Assembly (NCBI GenBank): GCA_945870425.1
Contig: CAMBSD010000005.1
Span: forward strand, 1-64,000
Direction of reading: 5' to 3'
Length of the DNA: 64,000 bases
From: Chitinophaga pinensis
Lineage (GTDB): Bacteria > Bacteroidota > Bacteroidia > UKL13-3
Part shown: piece after piece, positions 1-8,016 of the stretch
Layout of the letters: each line of letters begins with the position of its first letter
How positions within the stretch are numbered: the stretch's first letter is position 1
Translations under genes and position numbers: made by a program
Notes under the pieces: model-generated
What the model was told of the DNA's origin: nothing
The model's input: the letters and a program-made list of their open reading frames with translations, nothing else
Database searches by the model: none

Positions 1-242
1 ATAAATGGTTCTGCTGTCGGAATATGCTTAAGGTCAGATTCACTCACTTCATATTCAACACCAAGTAGTGATAAGATATAATCAGCAAATTGAGCACCAC
101 GCTCATCAGATGTTGTATCATACAACTCATTCACTTTATCTAATTTTAAAACCTTCATTAAAGCAGGTGCCAATAAATCAAGTCTTAGCTTATTTAACTT
201 TAATGCCTTAACAAAATCATCTTTGCTAATCAATTCATTCAT
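1..242 (-). CDS. Lysophospholipid acyltransferase-like protein (N-terminal part, cut by window edge)
   Basis: Only the first 80 codons are visible; the gene runs off the left edge. The protein begins MNELISKDDFVKALKLNKLR and continues through an acidic helical stretch to a segment ending HIPTAEPFI. From memory, this resembles the start of the Bacteroidota hemolysin/1-acyl-glycerol-3-phosphate acyltransferase family, in which the phrase before PFI leads into the NHPFGG-type acyltransferase motif. That motif lies outside the window, so the family call is an inference. An ATG four bases downstream is in another frame. The gene is downstream of gldN on the same strand, separated by about 195 bp containing a terminator, so it is probably transcribed separately. 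Confidence 0.55.
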   Translation of the reverse strand, partial: MNELISKDDFVKALKLNKLRLDLLAPALMKVLKLDKVNELYDTTSDERGAQFADYILSLLGVEYEVSESDLKHIPTAEPF

Positions 243-391
243 ATCCTTAACATTTATACTATATTTTTTTAACATGGCATTCAAAAATGCCGGTACCAAG
301 TTAATTAAATATTAAAATGATGTAATTAAATTAATTCAAGTAAAACAAATGCTTTACCAGATATGCGAGAAAAAATGAAAAAAACATTAAT

Positions 392-419
392 AAAAAAGGG
401 AACCTAAGTTCCCTTTTTT
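392..419 (-). terminator. Intrinsic terminator after gldN
   Basis: A perfect 12-bp stem (AAAAAAGGGAAC / GTTCCCTTTTTT) with a CTAA loop lies 18 bp past the gldN stop. Its A- and T-rich flanks would give a U-tract in either direction. It marks the 3' end of the gldK-L-M-N transcript. Confidence 0.85.
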
Positions 420-437
420 GTTAAGTATGTTATAGGA

Positions 438-1295
438 CTAGTATTCCCACAAATCATGTTCTTTTTCGAACAATTCTTGCTTAATTCTATCGGCTTCTAG
501 CAATGCTGCTACACCGTTATCTTTAAACTCATCATACTCTTTAATTTTATTATCGTGCTCATTTGATTGTTTGATAATATAACTTGAGAATAATCTTTGC
601 TCAAACCAATCATCATAAGTTAAACGAGCAGCATCATTCTGTCTGTTAAACACCTCATAATTCACAAACAAATGACGTAAGTCCCTGCCTGCATCTTGAG
701 CTGCATCACTGGCATGATATTTAAGTACACATAAATCTTGTTCAGGTAATTCAATACCACCAATATTCATTTTGAATTGAGGGGCAACAGAGATGATGCG
801 AACATAATATGAAGATAATTTTTTATCAAAAATCCAGTCTTCAACAATTCGGTACTTTGTTATACGCAATTCTGGAATGAAAGGATTTACCAATGTATCC
901 ATACGAGTAATTGTAGGGTCATTAGGATCAATAGGCGTCTCTTGATAACTAGTATCGGTTCCTCTTCTTGCAAATTCTTCTAAACTAAACTGAGATGTTA
1001 GTGAATCATTAATATATGGTACCATTTTACCAGAAAGCACCGCATTATACATGATAACGCTAAGAGGGTTCTTAGGCCATGCCATCGGTTGATTAGGCTT
1101 TTCTCTAATATCAACAATACGCATAATACGTCTTGAAGACATCACATCAGCCTCACGCAAGTATGGCCAAGGCACAACTCTACGTTCTTTTACAGCCTGG
1201 CGGTTGTAAATAAAATCATCATAAACCCCTTGCGCCTTACTTGAAAAGCTTGCCAAAAGGCTAAGTGACAAAATGGATACTATTAACTTTTTCAT
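438..1295 (-). CDS. gldN: Gliding motility / type IX secretion protein GldN
   Basis: 285 residues with a signal peptide (cleavage expected after about residue 21, near SKAQG), so a periplasmic protein. In the T9SS, GldN/PorN forms a ring with GldK/PorK at the periplasmic face of the outer membrane. Seen here: RRIMRIVDIREKPNQP near residue 55 and later WIFDKKLSSYYVRIISVAPQ, a typical GldN pattern, and a fixed position as the last gene after gldK, gldL and gldM. Its ATG overlaps the gldM stop by one base, implying translational coupling. Length fits the family. The strongly acidic, lysine-rich C-terminus ends in an aromatic (DLWEY). Confidence 0.93.
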   Translation of the reverse strand: MKKLIVSILSLSLLASFSSKAQGVYDDFIYNRQAVKERRVVPWPYLREADVMSSRRIMRIVDIREKPNQPMAWPKNPLSVIMYNAVLSGKMVPYINDSLTSQFSLEEFARRGTDTSYQETPIDPNDPTITRMDTLVNPFIPELRITKYRIVEDWIFDKKLSSYYVRIISVAPQFKMNIGGIELPEQDLCVLKYHASDAAQDAGRDLRHLFVNYEVFNRQNDAARLTYDDWFEQRLFSSYIIKQSNEHDNKIKEYDEFKDNGVAALLEADRIKQELFEKEHDLWEY

Positions 1296-2860
1296 TATGG
1301 TTTAACTTCTACAGCTAAAGATGTTGGAACAATAACTTGACCAGCAGGTCCTTGAGCTTTTATGTTTGTCAAAATAACACGGTCACCAGGACGTGCACTA
1401 TTGAATGCTGCTTTCGCATCATTAGGTACAGCAGGACCATTACCTTGGAATACCCTAGCATCTCCCCTTTTAGGGGCAAATACGATACTATAGCTCGTTG
1501 GTGTATAACTAACTCCTTCAAAAGCGAAATCTTTTAATGCCGCGTAAATGAATGCTACAGACCTTAATTGAGAGGTAGTTACAGCACCACTCGCCTCAAT
1601 GGCACCTAACATAGGTGTAGGTTTAGGTATGTTTTTAATACGGTAGCGTTGTTCTCCCATTTTTTTAACACCTTCTGGCGCTTTAACTGATACTGAAACA
1701 ACTAATTCTTTATTTACATCACCAACAGGAATACTTAGGTTAAATGTACCTGCTTGTGCAGCTGGTCTTAGAGATCCCAAACTGCTTGTTACAGTTGTTT
1801 GGCTAGCAGAATAACCAGGCACAGAAACTGAAATTGGGTTTTCTAAACCACGGTAAACCACATTCATTTTAGTAGCTGAAACTACCGCCAAAGGTTTTAC
1901 TACAAAATAGCTACCTTCTGCATCGTAAGTTTTCATTGTACCATCTAATTGTCTTTGGCTAATTTTGGCTGTATATTTCTTCTCTCCTTCACCTGAAGCA
2001 GTTACTTCATACTTACCAATACCGCTTTCAACTTTAACTGCAGAACCACCTACATTTAAATCAAATGTAGAACGAGAACTTGAAGCAGCTAAAAAGATAT
2101 CGGCTGAATATTTACCACCAGCAGTGATGTAAGTACCATTGTTAGGAATAATTTTAGCTTCAAATTGATCAACTACGATATTCACTTTAGTTAAACCTTT
2201 GTTCAATTCATCCAAAACTTGGGCTTCCGTGTTTTTGATATCATTTTCAGTTTTGGTTAATAATGTCACAACCGCAGCAACGGGCGAATGTTCGAACATT
2301 TCACCTTCCCATGATTCACCTGTTTTTTTATCATCTTCAGCTATCAAATCACTTTTTACATTTGCTCTATCAGCATCAGGTAATATGTTAATCATTGAGT
2401 TTCTCCACTCATTAATTTTAGCTTTCAATTCTTTACCTTTTCCTTGCACAATTAAAAGGTTAGCATGCTTTTCTATGTTACTAGCTTCTGAAATTTCACC
2501 TTCAGGATTTGGTTTACCATCTTCGCCCTCTTTACGTCCACCTGCACCTGCAATAAGCTCATCTTTTAAAGCTTTAATGTATGTTAAAGCCTCTTTAGCA
2601 ATTTTATCGACTTGGTCAGACTTAACTTTAGCATCTTTACCTTTTACATCTGATGGGTTGTTATCTACATATTTGTCAATCGATTTCAAAATCGATTCGT
2701 TTTTCTTATCGATGTTAAAACCCGCTTTCTCCATGCTCACTTCCACTAAATGGAAGGCTTTCAGAATCTCAGCTGACACATTCAGTGCTAACAAGGCTGT
2801 TAATACCAAATACATCATGTTAATCATCTTTTGTCTTACCGTTACTTTTCCACCTGCCAT
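1295..2860 (-). CDS. gldM: Gliding motility / type IX secretion motor protein GldM
   Basis: 521 residues. One N-terminal transmembrane helix (about residues 12-32, MMYLVLTALLALNVSAEILK) anchors it in the inner membrane; the rest is a long periplasmic region with helical and then beta-rich repeats. In characterised systems GldM and GldL form the proton-driven motor, with GldM reaching up to the GldK/GldN ring. The N-terminal MAGGKVTVRQKMINMMYLVL is characteristic. The C-terminal half has several beta-domain segments (for example PLAVVSATKMNVVYRGLENP). It follows gldL by about 40 bp and overlaps gldN by one base. Length agrees with the family. Confidence 0.95.
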   Translation of the reverse strand: MAGGKVTVRQKMINMMYLVLTALLALNVSAEILKAFHLVEVSMEKAGFNIDKKNESILKSIDKYVDNNPSDVKGKDAKVKSDQVDKIAKEALTYIKALKDELIAGAGGRKEGEDGKPNPEGEISEASNIEKHANLLIVQGKGKELKAKINEWRNSMINILPDADRANVKSDLIAEDDKKTGESWEGEMFEHSPVAAVVTLLTKTENDIKNTEAQVLDELNKGLTKVNIVVDQFEAKIIPNNGTYITAGGKYSADIFLAASSSRSTFDLNVGGSAVKVESGIGKYEVTASGEGEKKYTAKISQRQLDGTMKTYDAEGSYFVVKPLAVVSATKMNVVYRGLENPISVSVPGYSASQTTVTSSLGSLRPAAQAGTFNLSIPVGDVNKELVVSVSVKAPEGVKKMGEQRYRIKNIPKPTPMLGAIEASGAVTTSQLRSVAFIYAALKDFAFEGVSYTPTSYSIVFAPKRGDARVFQGNGPAVPNDAKAAFNSARPGDRVILTNIKAQGPAGQVIVPTSLAVEVKP

Positions 2861-2901
2861 TACTTTCTATATTTATTTAAATTGTAAAACGAATTTTGAA
2901 A

Positions 2902-3702
2902 TTAATTATTACCACGAACAGTCATAGCAGACAACATATTGCCGTATACATTGTTTAATGATGACAAGTTTTTAGATAACTTATCCATTTCAACTTTGAA
3001 TATTTCAGCATTTTTGTTGGTTTCGCTAAGTGTATTAACTGTTTTAGATAATCCACCTACAAATTCGTTAATTGATTTCAAATGGTTGTTTGACTCAGCA
3101 ATCTCTAATTCATAAACTGAATTTAATGAAGAAAGATTTTTAGTCATTCTTTCGATTTGCATTCCATAATCTTTTGAACCTTCGGAAGCTGAAACAATGC
3201 CATTCATTGCTTCAGCAGCTTTGCTGTAAGCAGTGTTTACACCATTTAATGAATTAGCAGCTTGAGATACACTTTTAGTGTAGCTTTCAGTTGCAACAGC
3301 AGCTGAGGATAAATCTTTCAAACCACCTACATTATCATTCAGAGCACGGATACCATTACCTAAGCTGTTTATTAAATCTGGACCCACTTTAGCATCTTCC
3401 AACATTTTATCTAATTTTTGAGATAGACTACCTGTTTCTTTATTTTTCTTAGGATCTTTTGATTCTAATCCAGCTAACTCAGGATAAACCAATGTCCAAT
3501 CTGGCTCTTGATGAGGTGGCTCAAATGCCGACACAAAGAAAATAGCAGCTTCAGTTAATAAACCAACCATCAACATCACGTCTGCACCTTTCCAGTGTAG
3601 AATTTTAAACAAAGCTCCAACGATTACTACCGCTGCACCAATACCATAAGCCTTTGCCATGAAAGACTTGAAACCTTTGCTTTCTAAGAAACTGTTACCC
3701 AT
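2902..3702 (-). CDS. gldL: Gliding motility / type IX secretion inner-membrane protein GldL
   Basis: 266 residues. Two closely spaced transmembrane helices (about residues 15-34 and 39-58) are joined by FKILHWKGAD, followed by a long cytoplasmic helical region predicted to form coiled coils. GldL is the cytoplasmic-membrane partner of GldM in the T9SS motor. A glutamate inside the second helix (E51, LLTEAAIFF) matches the membrane-embedded acidic residue discussed for proton coupling in GldLM complexes. The C-terminal half has repeated spacing of serine, leucine and asparagine (KNLSSLNSVY, KNLSSLNNVY), suggesting a duplicated helical unit. Second gene of the gldK-L-M-N operon. Confidence 0.94.
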   Translation of the reverse strand: MGNSFLESKGFKSFMAKAYGIGAAVVIVGALFKILHWKGADVMLMVGLLTEAAIFFVSAFEPPHQEPDWTLVYPELAGLESKDPKKNKETGSLSQKLDKMLEDAKVGPDLINSLGNGIRALNDNVGGLKDLSSAAVATESYTKSVSQAANSLNGVNTAYSKAAEAMNGIVSASEGSKDYGMQIERMTKNLSSLNSVYELEIAESNNHLKSINEFVGGLSKTVNTLSETNKNAEIFKVEMDKLSKNLSSLNNVYGNMLSAMTVRGNN

Positions 3703-3755
3703 TTTTCTGTTTTTTTTTAAAATTTTAAGTTAGTAAATTATTATTGATTGATTAT

Positions 3756-5045
3756 TTATCTTTTGTCTTTGTTCGAACGTCCAATATAGCTCATCACACA
3801 ACGGAAACCTGTATATGAATTTGCGCTATCTTGGTATTCATAAGTTCGAGATCCACACTGGATGTAATGTGCAATATCTTTCCAAGAGCCACCGCGAATG
3901 GTTTTACGTTTTAATGTTTCTGGATCTTCCTCTTTGGCATCATATTGGAAATCAGGATTGTTGTCATGTGAAAACAAATTCGCACCTTCAGCGTAAGCTG
4001 AGCGAGTCCATTCAGCTACATTACCGCTCATATCATACAAACCATAATCATTAGGGAAATAAGAAGCCACGCGAATTGGATAATGCCCACCATCATTAGC
4101 GTAATCTCCTCTGTTAGGCTTAAAGTTAGCCAATGCACAACCTTTAGCATTACGTGTATAGTAGTTACCCCAAGGGTATAAGTTTTGATCTCTTCCACCG
4201 CGAGCAGCATATTCCCACTCATATTCTGTAGGCAAACGGAAGGCAGTAACTGTATTTTCCTCGTTTTCAGCATAGAAAGAATTTAAGTGAATTGTTCTCC
4301 AATGCGAAAAACCATTTGCTTGTTTCCAATTTACTCCAACTACAGGATAATCATCATACTTTGGATGCCAGAAATATACTGTAGCAATTGGTTCATTGTA
4401 TGAGTAGGTGTAATCACGCATGAAAACCAGAGTATCCGGATAAATATCAACTTCTTCTTTGTGTTTAAACTCACCACGATTTCTCTTATATCCCGCTTGT
4501 TTGCTGTATTGAGCAGCAGCTCTCAAATCGATGTATTCGTAACGATATTTAAGTTTACGCACATCAATTTGTGATGTACGATAGTATATTTCATCGCCTT
4601 TATAATTAAGATCTTTGATATCTTCATTACCTTTCAAGTCTTCTTCTGGATCAATTTTTTGACGATAGTTCAATCCGTGATCGGCATCGCCAATTGGTTC
4701 TTCGAAAGTAAGAAAGAATTTCTCTCCTAATTTTTCTCGAACGATTGAGTCATAAACAGCATCAACAAATTGACGGTATTCATTATTAGTAATTTCAGTT
4801 TCGTCCATATAGAAGGCACTTATGGTAACTTGCTTGTTTGGAGCAATCATCGACATAGGTACATCTTGTTCATTAGAACCAATATGGAAAGAGCCTGTTG
4901 GAACATAAACTGTTCCGTAAGGTTGCGGGTGAAACCAAGCTTTACGCCCTAGTGACCCTACCAATTCTCCTCTATCGCTACTAAGTCCGCAACTTGCCAC
5001 TGCGCCTGCAATAAAGAGGAATAAAAACCATTTGATGTGCTTCAT
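3756..5045 (-). CDS. gldK: Gliding motility / type IX secretion lipoprotein GldK
   Basis: 429 residues. A lipoprotein signal ends in AGAVASC with the lipidated cysteine at residue 19. The body is a formylglycine-generating-enzyme-like (FGE-sulfatase) fold: GSFHIGSNEQDVP near residue 51, ETEITNNEYRQF, LPTEYEWEYAARGG, YDMSGNVAEWTRS and the terminal GSRTYEYQDSANSYTGFRC. In GldK/PorK this fold is structural rather than enzymatic; the protein rings with GldN under the outer membrane. First gene of the gldK-L-M-N operon, with a good promoter 30-60 bp upstream. Confidence 0.95.
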   Translation of the reverse strand: MKHIKWFLFLFIAGAVASCGLSSDRGELVGSLGRKAWFHPQPYGTVYVPTGSFHIGSNEQDVPMSMIAPNKQVTISAFYMDETEITNNEYRQFVDAVYDSIVREKLGEKFFLTFEEPIGDADHGLNYRQKIDPEEDLKGNEDIKDLNYKGDEIYYRTSQIDVRKLKYRYEYIDLRAAAQYSKQAGYKRNRGEFKHKEEVDIYPDTLVFMRDYTYSYNEPIATVYFWHPKYDDYPVVGVNWKQANGFSHWRTIHLNSFYAENEENTVTAFRLPTEYEWEYAARGGRDQNLYPWGNYYTRNAKGCALANFKPNRGDYANDGGHYPIRVASYFPNDYGLYDMSGNVAEWTRSAYAEGANLFSHDNNPDFQYDAKEEDPETLKRKTIRGGSWKDIAHYIQCGSRTYEYQDSANSYTGFRCVMSYIGRSNKDKR

Positions 5046-5076
5046 TTTACGGTTATATAATTGATTTGTTAAAAAG

Positions 5077-5107
5077 CAAAAATAGCAATTGTATTATAAA
5101 AAGCAAA
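5077..5107 (-). promoter_or_regulatory. Bacteroidota-type sigma-A promoter of gldKLMN
   Basis: On the minus strand TTTG (5107-5104) is followed after 19 bp by TATTTTTG (5084-5077), a full match to the Bacteroidota -33/-7 consensus (TTTG, TAnnTTTG). The -7 element is about 30 bp upstream of the gldK ATG. Transcription start was not tested. Confidence 0.7.
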
Positions 5108-5166
5108 TTTGCTTCATTTAAACTATAACGGCTATTCTAATTATTTTATTGTTAATTATTAAAATT

Positions 5167-6180
5167 TTATAAAAATCTTGGTGTTAATCTCGGTATTGGA
5201 ACTTTTTCTCTTTTAGCTGGAATTTTAACCCCGAAACAATATCTCAACATAATCTCATGGGTTCCAGTACTATAATTCAATATTTTACCTAAAGTCAAAT
5301 CATATGAGTAACCAAAGTTTAGACCGAATGGAAATTCATAACCCGCCATAACTACCAAGTCATTAAAAGTTCTGTAACTTAATCCTCCGCGAATATTTTG
5401 ATTCCATATCAAAGTGGCATTGATATCTGTAGTAGTTTTAACTAAATCAGATTTAACCATAATGTTGGGATTTAAGGTAAAGGCGCTATTCAATTCATAA
5501 TCGGCACCTGTAATAAAATAATAATGTCTAACATATTGAGAAGTAAAACCTCTGTCAGTTGCATCCCTCATTTCCAACTTAGGGGTGTTTAAATGTGTTG
5601 AGGAAATACCTGCATAAAAATTATTGAAAACCGAAAGGTTTTGTTGGGTATAATACAATCCGAAATTTAAATCTAATCCTAGACTTGTAATATTTCCTTG
5701 GGGAATTTTCGGATCGTTTTGATCTATAGCTTTTAGTTTCGAACCATCAATTCCTTCTTGGACGAAACCTATTCCAATGCCTCCTGCTAATACACCACCA
5801 TTGCTTCCAATTGGTTGTTTGTAAGCCAAGGTAGCATTAGCAGTAACAATTTTACTGAAACCTAGTTCATCAGAATTGAAATTTGCACCTAGACCAAAAC
5901 GTCCAATAGGCGCGTGTATATTTCCTAAAATAGTTGTTGGGGAACTTCCTCTTCCAACTGAACCTAAGTCTGAGGTAACATTTCCACCACCAAATTGGTT
6001 CCATTGATTACGTCCCAGCAACGTAGCACATATTTTGTCTGAACTACCTGCAAATGCTGGGTTATAGGAAAGTCTATTAAACATAAACTGACTGTATTGA
6101 GCATCTTGCTGGGCAAATGTTTTATGGCCAACAATGAGTGCAAGTATGAACACAAAAATATAAGTAAATTTTCTAATCAT
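5167..6180 (-). CDS. PorP/SprF family type IX secretion outer-membrane protein
   Basis: 337 residues with a signal peptide ending near KTFAQQ. The mature start DAQYSQFMFNRLSYNPAFAG is the hallmark of the PorP/SprF family. The rest is a predicted beta-barrel (alternating hydrophobic strands such as NFNSDELGFSKIVTANATLA and the late VMAGYEFPFGLNFGYSYDLT). Family members act in the T9SS outer-membrane complex and are often paired with particular cargo. It lies just upstream of gldK on the same strand, separated by 121 bp that contain the gldK promoter, a common Bacteroidota order. Symbol left blank because genomes carry several PorP/SprF paralogues. Confidence 0.9.
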   Translation of the reverse strand: MIRKFTYIFVFILALIVGHKTFAQQDAQYSQFMFNRLSYNPAFAGSSDKICATLLGRNQWNQFGGGNVTSDLGSVGRGSSPTTILGNIHAPIGRFGLGANFNSDELGFSKIVTANATLAYKQPIGSNGGVLAGGIGIGFVQEGIDGSKLKAIDQNDPKIPQGNITSLGLDLNFGLYYTQQNLSVFNNFYAGISSTHLNTPKLEMRDATDRGFTSQYVRHYYFITGADYELNSAFTLNPNIMVKSDLVKTTTDINATLIWNQNIRGGLSYRTFNDLVVMAGYEFPFGLNFGYSYDLTLGKILNYSTGTHEIMLRYCFGVKIPAKREKVPIPRLTPRFL

Positions 6181-6208
6181 TAGCTATCTGTTTAATTACT
6201 TTCGGTTT

Positions 6209-6238
6209 CAATAATACACATTTAATTGAATAATGCAA
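6209..6238 (-). promoter_or_regulatory. Candidate promoter of the porP/sprF gene
   Basis: On the minus strand TTG (6238-6236), 19 bp, then TATTATTG (6216-6209), one mismatch from TAnnTTTG, about 28 bp upstream of the PorP/SprF start. Weaker than the gldK promoter. Confidence 0.4.
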
Positions 6239-6286
6239 TATTCAGAAACCAACAATAAAACGGAACAAATACTAAATTAGTATGGA

Positions 6287-7039
6287 CTACTTATTTATTT
6301 CTACAATAAACCTGTCAAGTGCCGTGACCATTGAGGGAGTTTCAGGGGTTGGGGCTTGAATATTTACAGTAAGTTTGGCGTCTTTAATTGCTTTTAAAGT
6401 AGTGGCTCCAAAGCCTGCTATTTTGGTATTATTTTGAAGAAAATCAGGAAAGTTTTCAAAGAGAGAACGTATATCAGCAGGACTGAAAAAAGCTATTATA
6501 TCGTAGTTAACATTTGACAAATCAGAGAGATTACTAGACCCGATGCGGTAAAAGAAAGCTTCCTTGAAAACGATTTTACTCTTTTTCATAAACTTTTCAA
6601 TGTCTTGCTTTCGCCAATCACTGCAAGGGAATAAGTATTTATCCTTGGAATGATTTTTAAACAATGGAAACAATTCTGTCTCTGTACCTTTACCTACAAA
6701 AACTTTGCGCTTCCTAACTTGAATGTATTTTGAAATATAATTGCCGATGCTTTCATTTACGCAAAAATATTTCACATCAGGATGCATTTCAATTTTCAAT
6801 TCAGCACACATTCTAAAGAAATTGTCAACGGAGTTTCGAGAATTTAAAATAATAGCTGTATAGTCAAGGATATTGACCCTTTGTTGTCTAAACTCTTTAT
6901 TGGGAATAGGCTGCACTTCGATAAATGGACGAAAGTCTATTTTACAACCATGTTTTTTAGCTAAATCAAAGTAAGGCGACTTATCGCTTTCGGGTTTTGG
7001 TTGGCAAACGAGTATGCTTTTTATTTTGGTATTTTTCAA
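6287..7039 (-). CDS. hemD: Uroporphyrinogen-III synthase (HemD family)
   Basis: 250 residues, the usual HemD size. HemD cyclises hydroxymethylbilane to uroporphyrinogen III in haem/sirohaem synthesis, in the cytosol. Sequence conservation is low in this family; the visible support is the bilobal pattern, with an early ILVCQPKPESDKSPYFDLAK, DYTAIILNSRNSVDNFF in the first lobe, and DIIAFFSPADIRSLFENFP plus IAGFGATTLKAIKDA in the second, which fit HemD strand-helix signatures. The ATG overlaps the upstream DUF4271 stop by four bases, implying coupling. The pairing of hemD with a DUF4271 gene is, from memory, recurrent in Bacteroidota. Confidence 0.78.
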   Translation of the reverse strand: MKNTKIKSILVCQPKPESDKSPYFDLAKKHGCKIDFRPFIEVQPIPNKEFRQQRVNILDYTAIILNSRNSVDNFFRMCAELKIEMHPDVKYFCVNESIGNYISKYIQVRKRKVFVGKGTETELFPLFKNHSKDKYLFPCSDWRKQDIEKFMKKSKIVFKEAFFYRIGSSNLSDLSNVNYDIIAFFSPADIRSLFENFPDFLQNNTKIAGFGATTLKAIKDAKLTVNIQAPTPETPSMVTALDRFIVEINK

Positions 7040-8016
7040 ACGAAGTAATTATCTAAAATTTTAAACAACAGTAGCCAAGGCAAAATTTCTAGGGCGCAAA
7101 GATATATAAATAAATAGATTATCGGAAAGCGTAATGCGCTGATTGCCATAAAAAACATATGCAGGTTTCTGAAAATTACACTAATAAAAAAAATAGAAAC
7201 TAAGGTATAAAAGGTGGCGTTTCCTATAAAAGTTCCTGAATTATATATATAAACAATGCTCAAGGGAAGCATCAGCAAACTTAAAAAACCATTTAATGAA
7301 ATCGTATTTGTTATCAAACCATGTGAGAGGTTAGAAAAATTTAATAACTCCCCTATCATCCATATTATTATGAACTTTGTCAAATAAACCACCAACAAAA
7401 CAAGAATGCTGCGCCACAAAATGCCATAAAAACTAAATTCTAATAACTCACTTCTACTTTGCAAGTAAAAAGCAATGATGATAGAAAAAGTTAGAATAAA
7501 AGTAATTGATAGCTGGATGATGATAGATAAAAAGTTCGTTTTACTATCACTCCAAATCCTTTGACTTAACTGACTATCAAATATAGATTGAATAAAAATA
7601 GTAAAATTCTTTGGGTTGGTTAATCGGGTGACAGAGATAAGTATAACTACTGCTAATAAAGAGATGAAATATGCCAATTTATCGTTGCTCGGATGTTTTG
7701 TTATTTGCTTTAAATTAGGTATATTTCTAGAAACTTGAAGTTGAAAAGCAACATTTACATTTCCATTATTACCTATGCTTTCATAAGGCATAAAAAGTTG
7801 TCTTACTTGTTGCGGATTCAACAAAGTGTCTAGCAAACTAAAGCTAGCATTATCCGAAGCCAAAGAATCTTGAATTTGAATATCATTGCCCAAGGAATCC
7901 TGTCCAAAGGCATTAATGGTCTGCAAAAAAAGGCAAACTGTGAAAATTGATATGTGAAATAGTCGATTCAAAAACTTTTCAAAAGTAATTAATAAATCCG
8001 AAATGTATCTTTGCAC
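7036..8016 (-). CDS. DUF4271 multi-pass membrane protein
   Basis: 326 residues. A signal-like hydrophobic stretch (about residues 20-40, ending NAFGQ) is followed by a polar segment and then about seven transmembrane helices from residue 115 to the C-terminus. Function unknown; the layout and position directly before hemD match the DUF4271 family. The ATG lies inside the end of the upstream outer-membrane gene (38-bp overlap). An in-frame TTG at 7971 would give a cleaner signal peptide (MNRLFHISIFTVCLFLQTIN) and no overlap, so the true start may be there. Confidence 0.7.
   Translation of the reverse strand: MQRYISDLLITFEKFLNRLFHISIFTVCLFLQTINAFGQDSLGNDIQIQDSLASDNASFSLLDTLLNPQQVRQLFMPYESIGNNGNVNVAFQLQVSRNIPNLKQITKHPSNDKLAYFISLLAVVILISVTRLTNPKNFTIFIQSIFDSQLSQRIWSDSKTNFLSIIIQLSITFILTFSIIIAFYLQSRSELLEFSFYGILWRSILVLLVVYLTKFIIIWMIGELLNFSNLSHGLITNTISLNGFLSLLMLPLSIVYIYNSGTFIGNATFYTLVSIFFISVIFRNLHMFFMAISALRFPIIYLFIYLCALEILPWLLLFKILDNYFV

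Noticed and set aside
2199-2927. 242-codon plus-strand frame opposite gldM
   Set aside because: Shadow of gldM: serine- and proline-rich antisense translation, while gldM is an unmistakable T9SS gene.
8005-8013. Perfect promoter-like TATCTTTGC on the plus strand
   Set aside because: It lies inside the outer-membrane protein gene on the other strand and no plus-strand gene follows.
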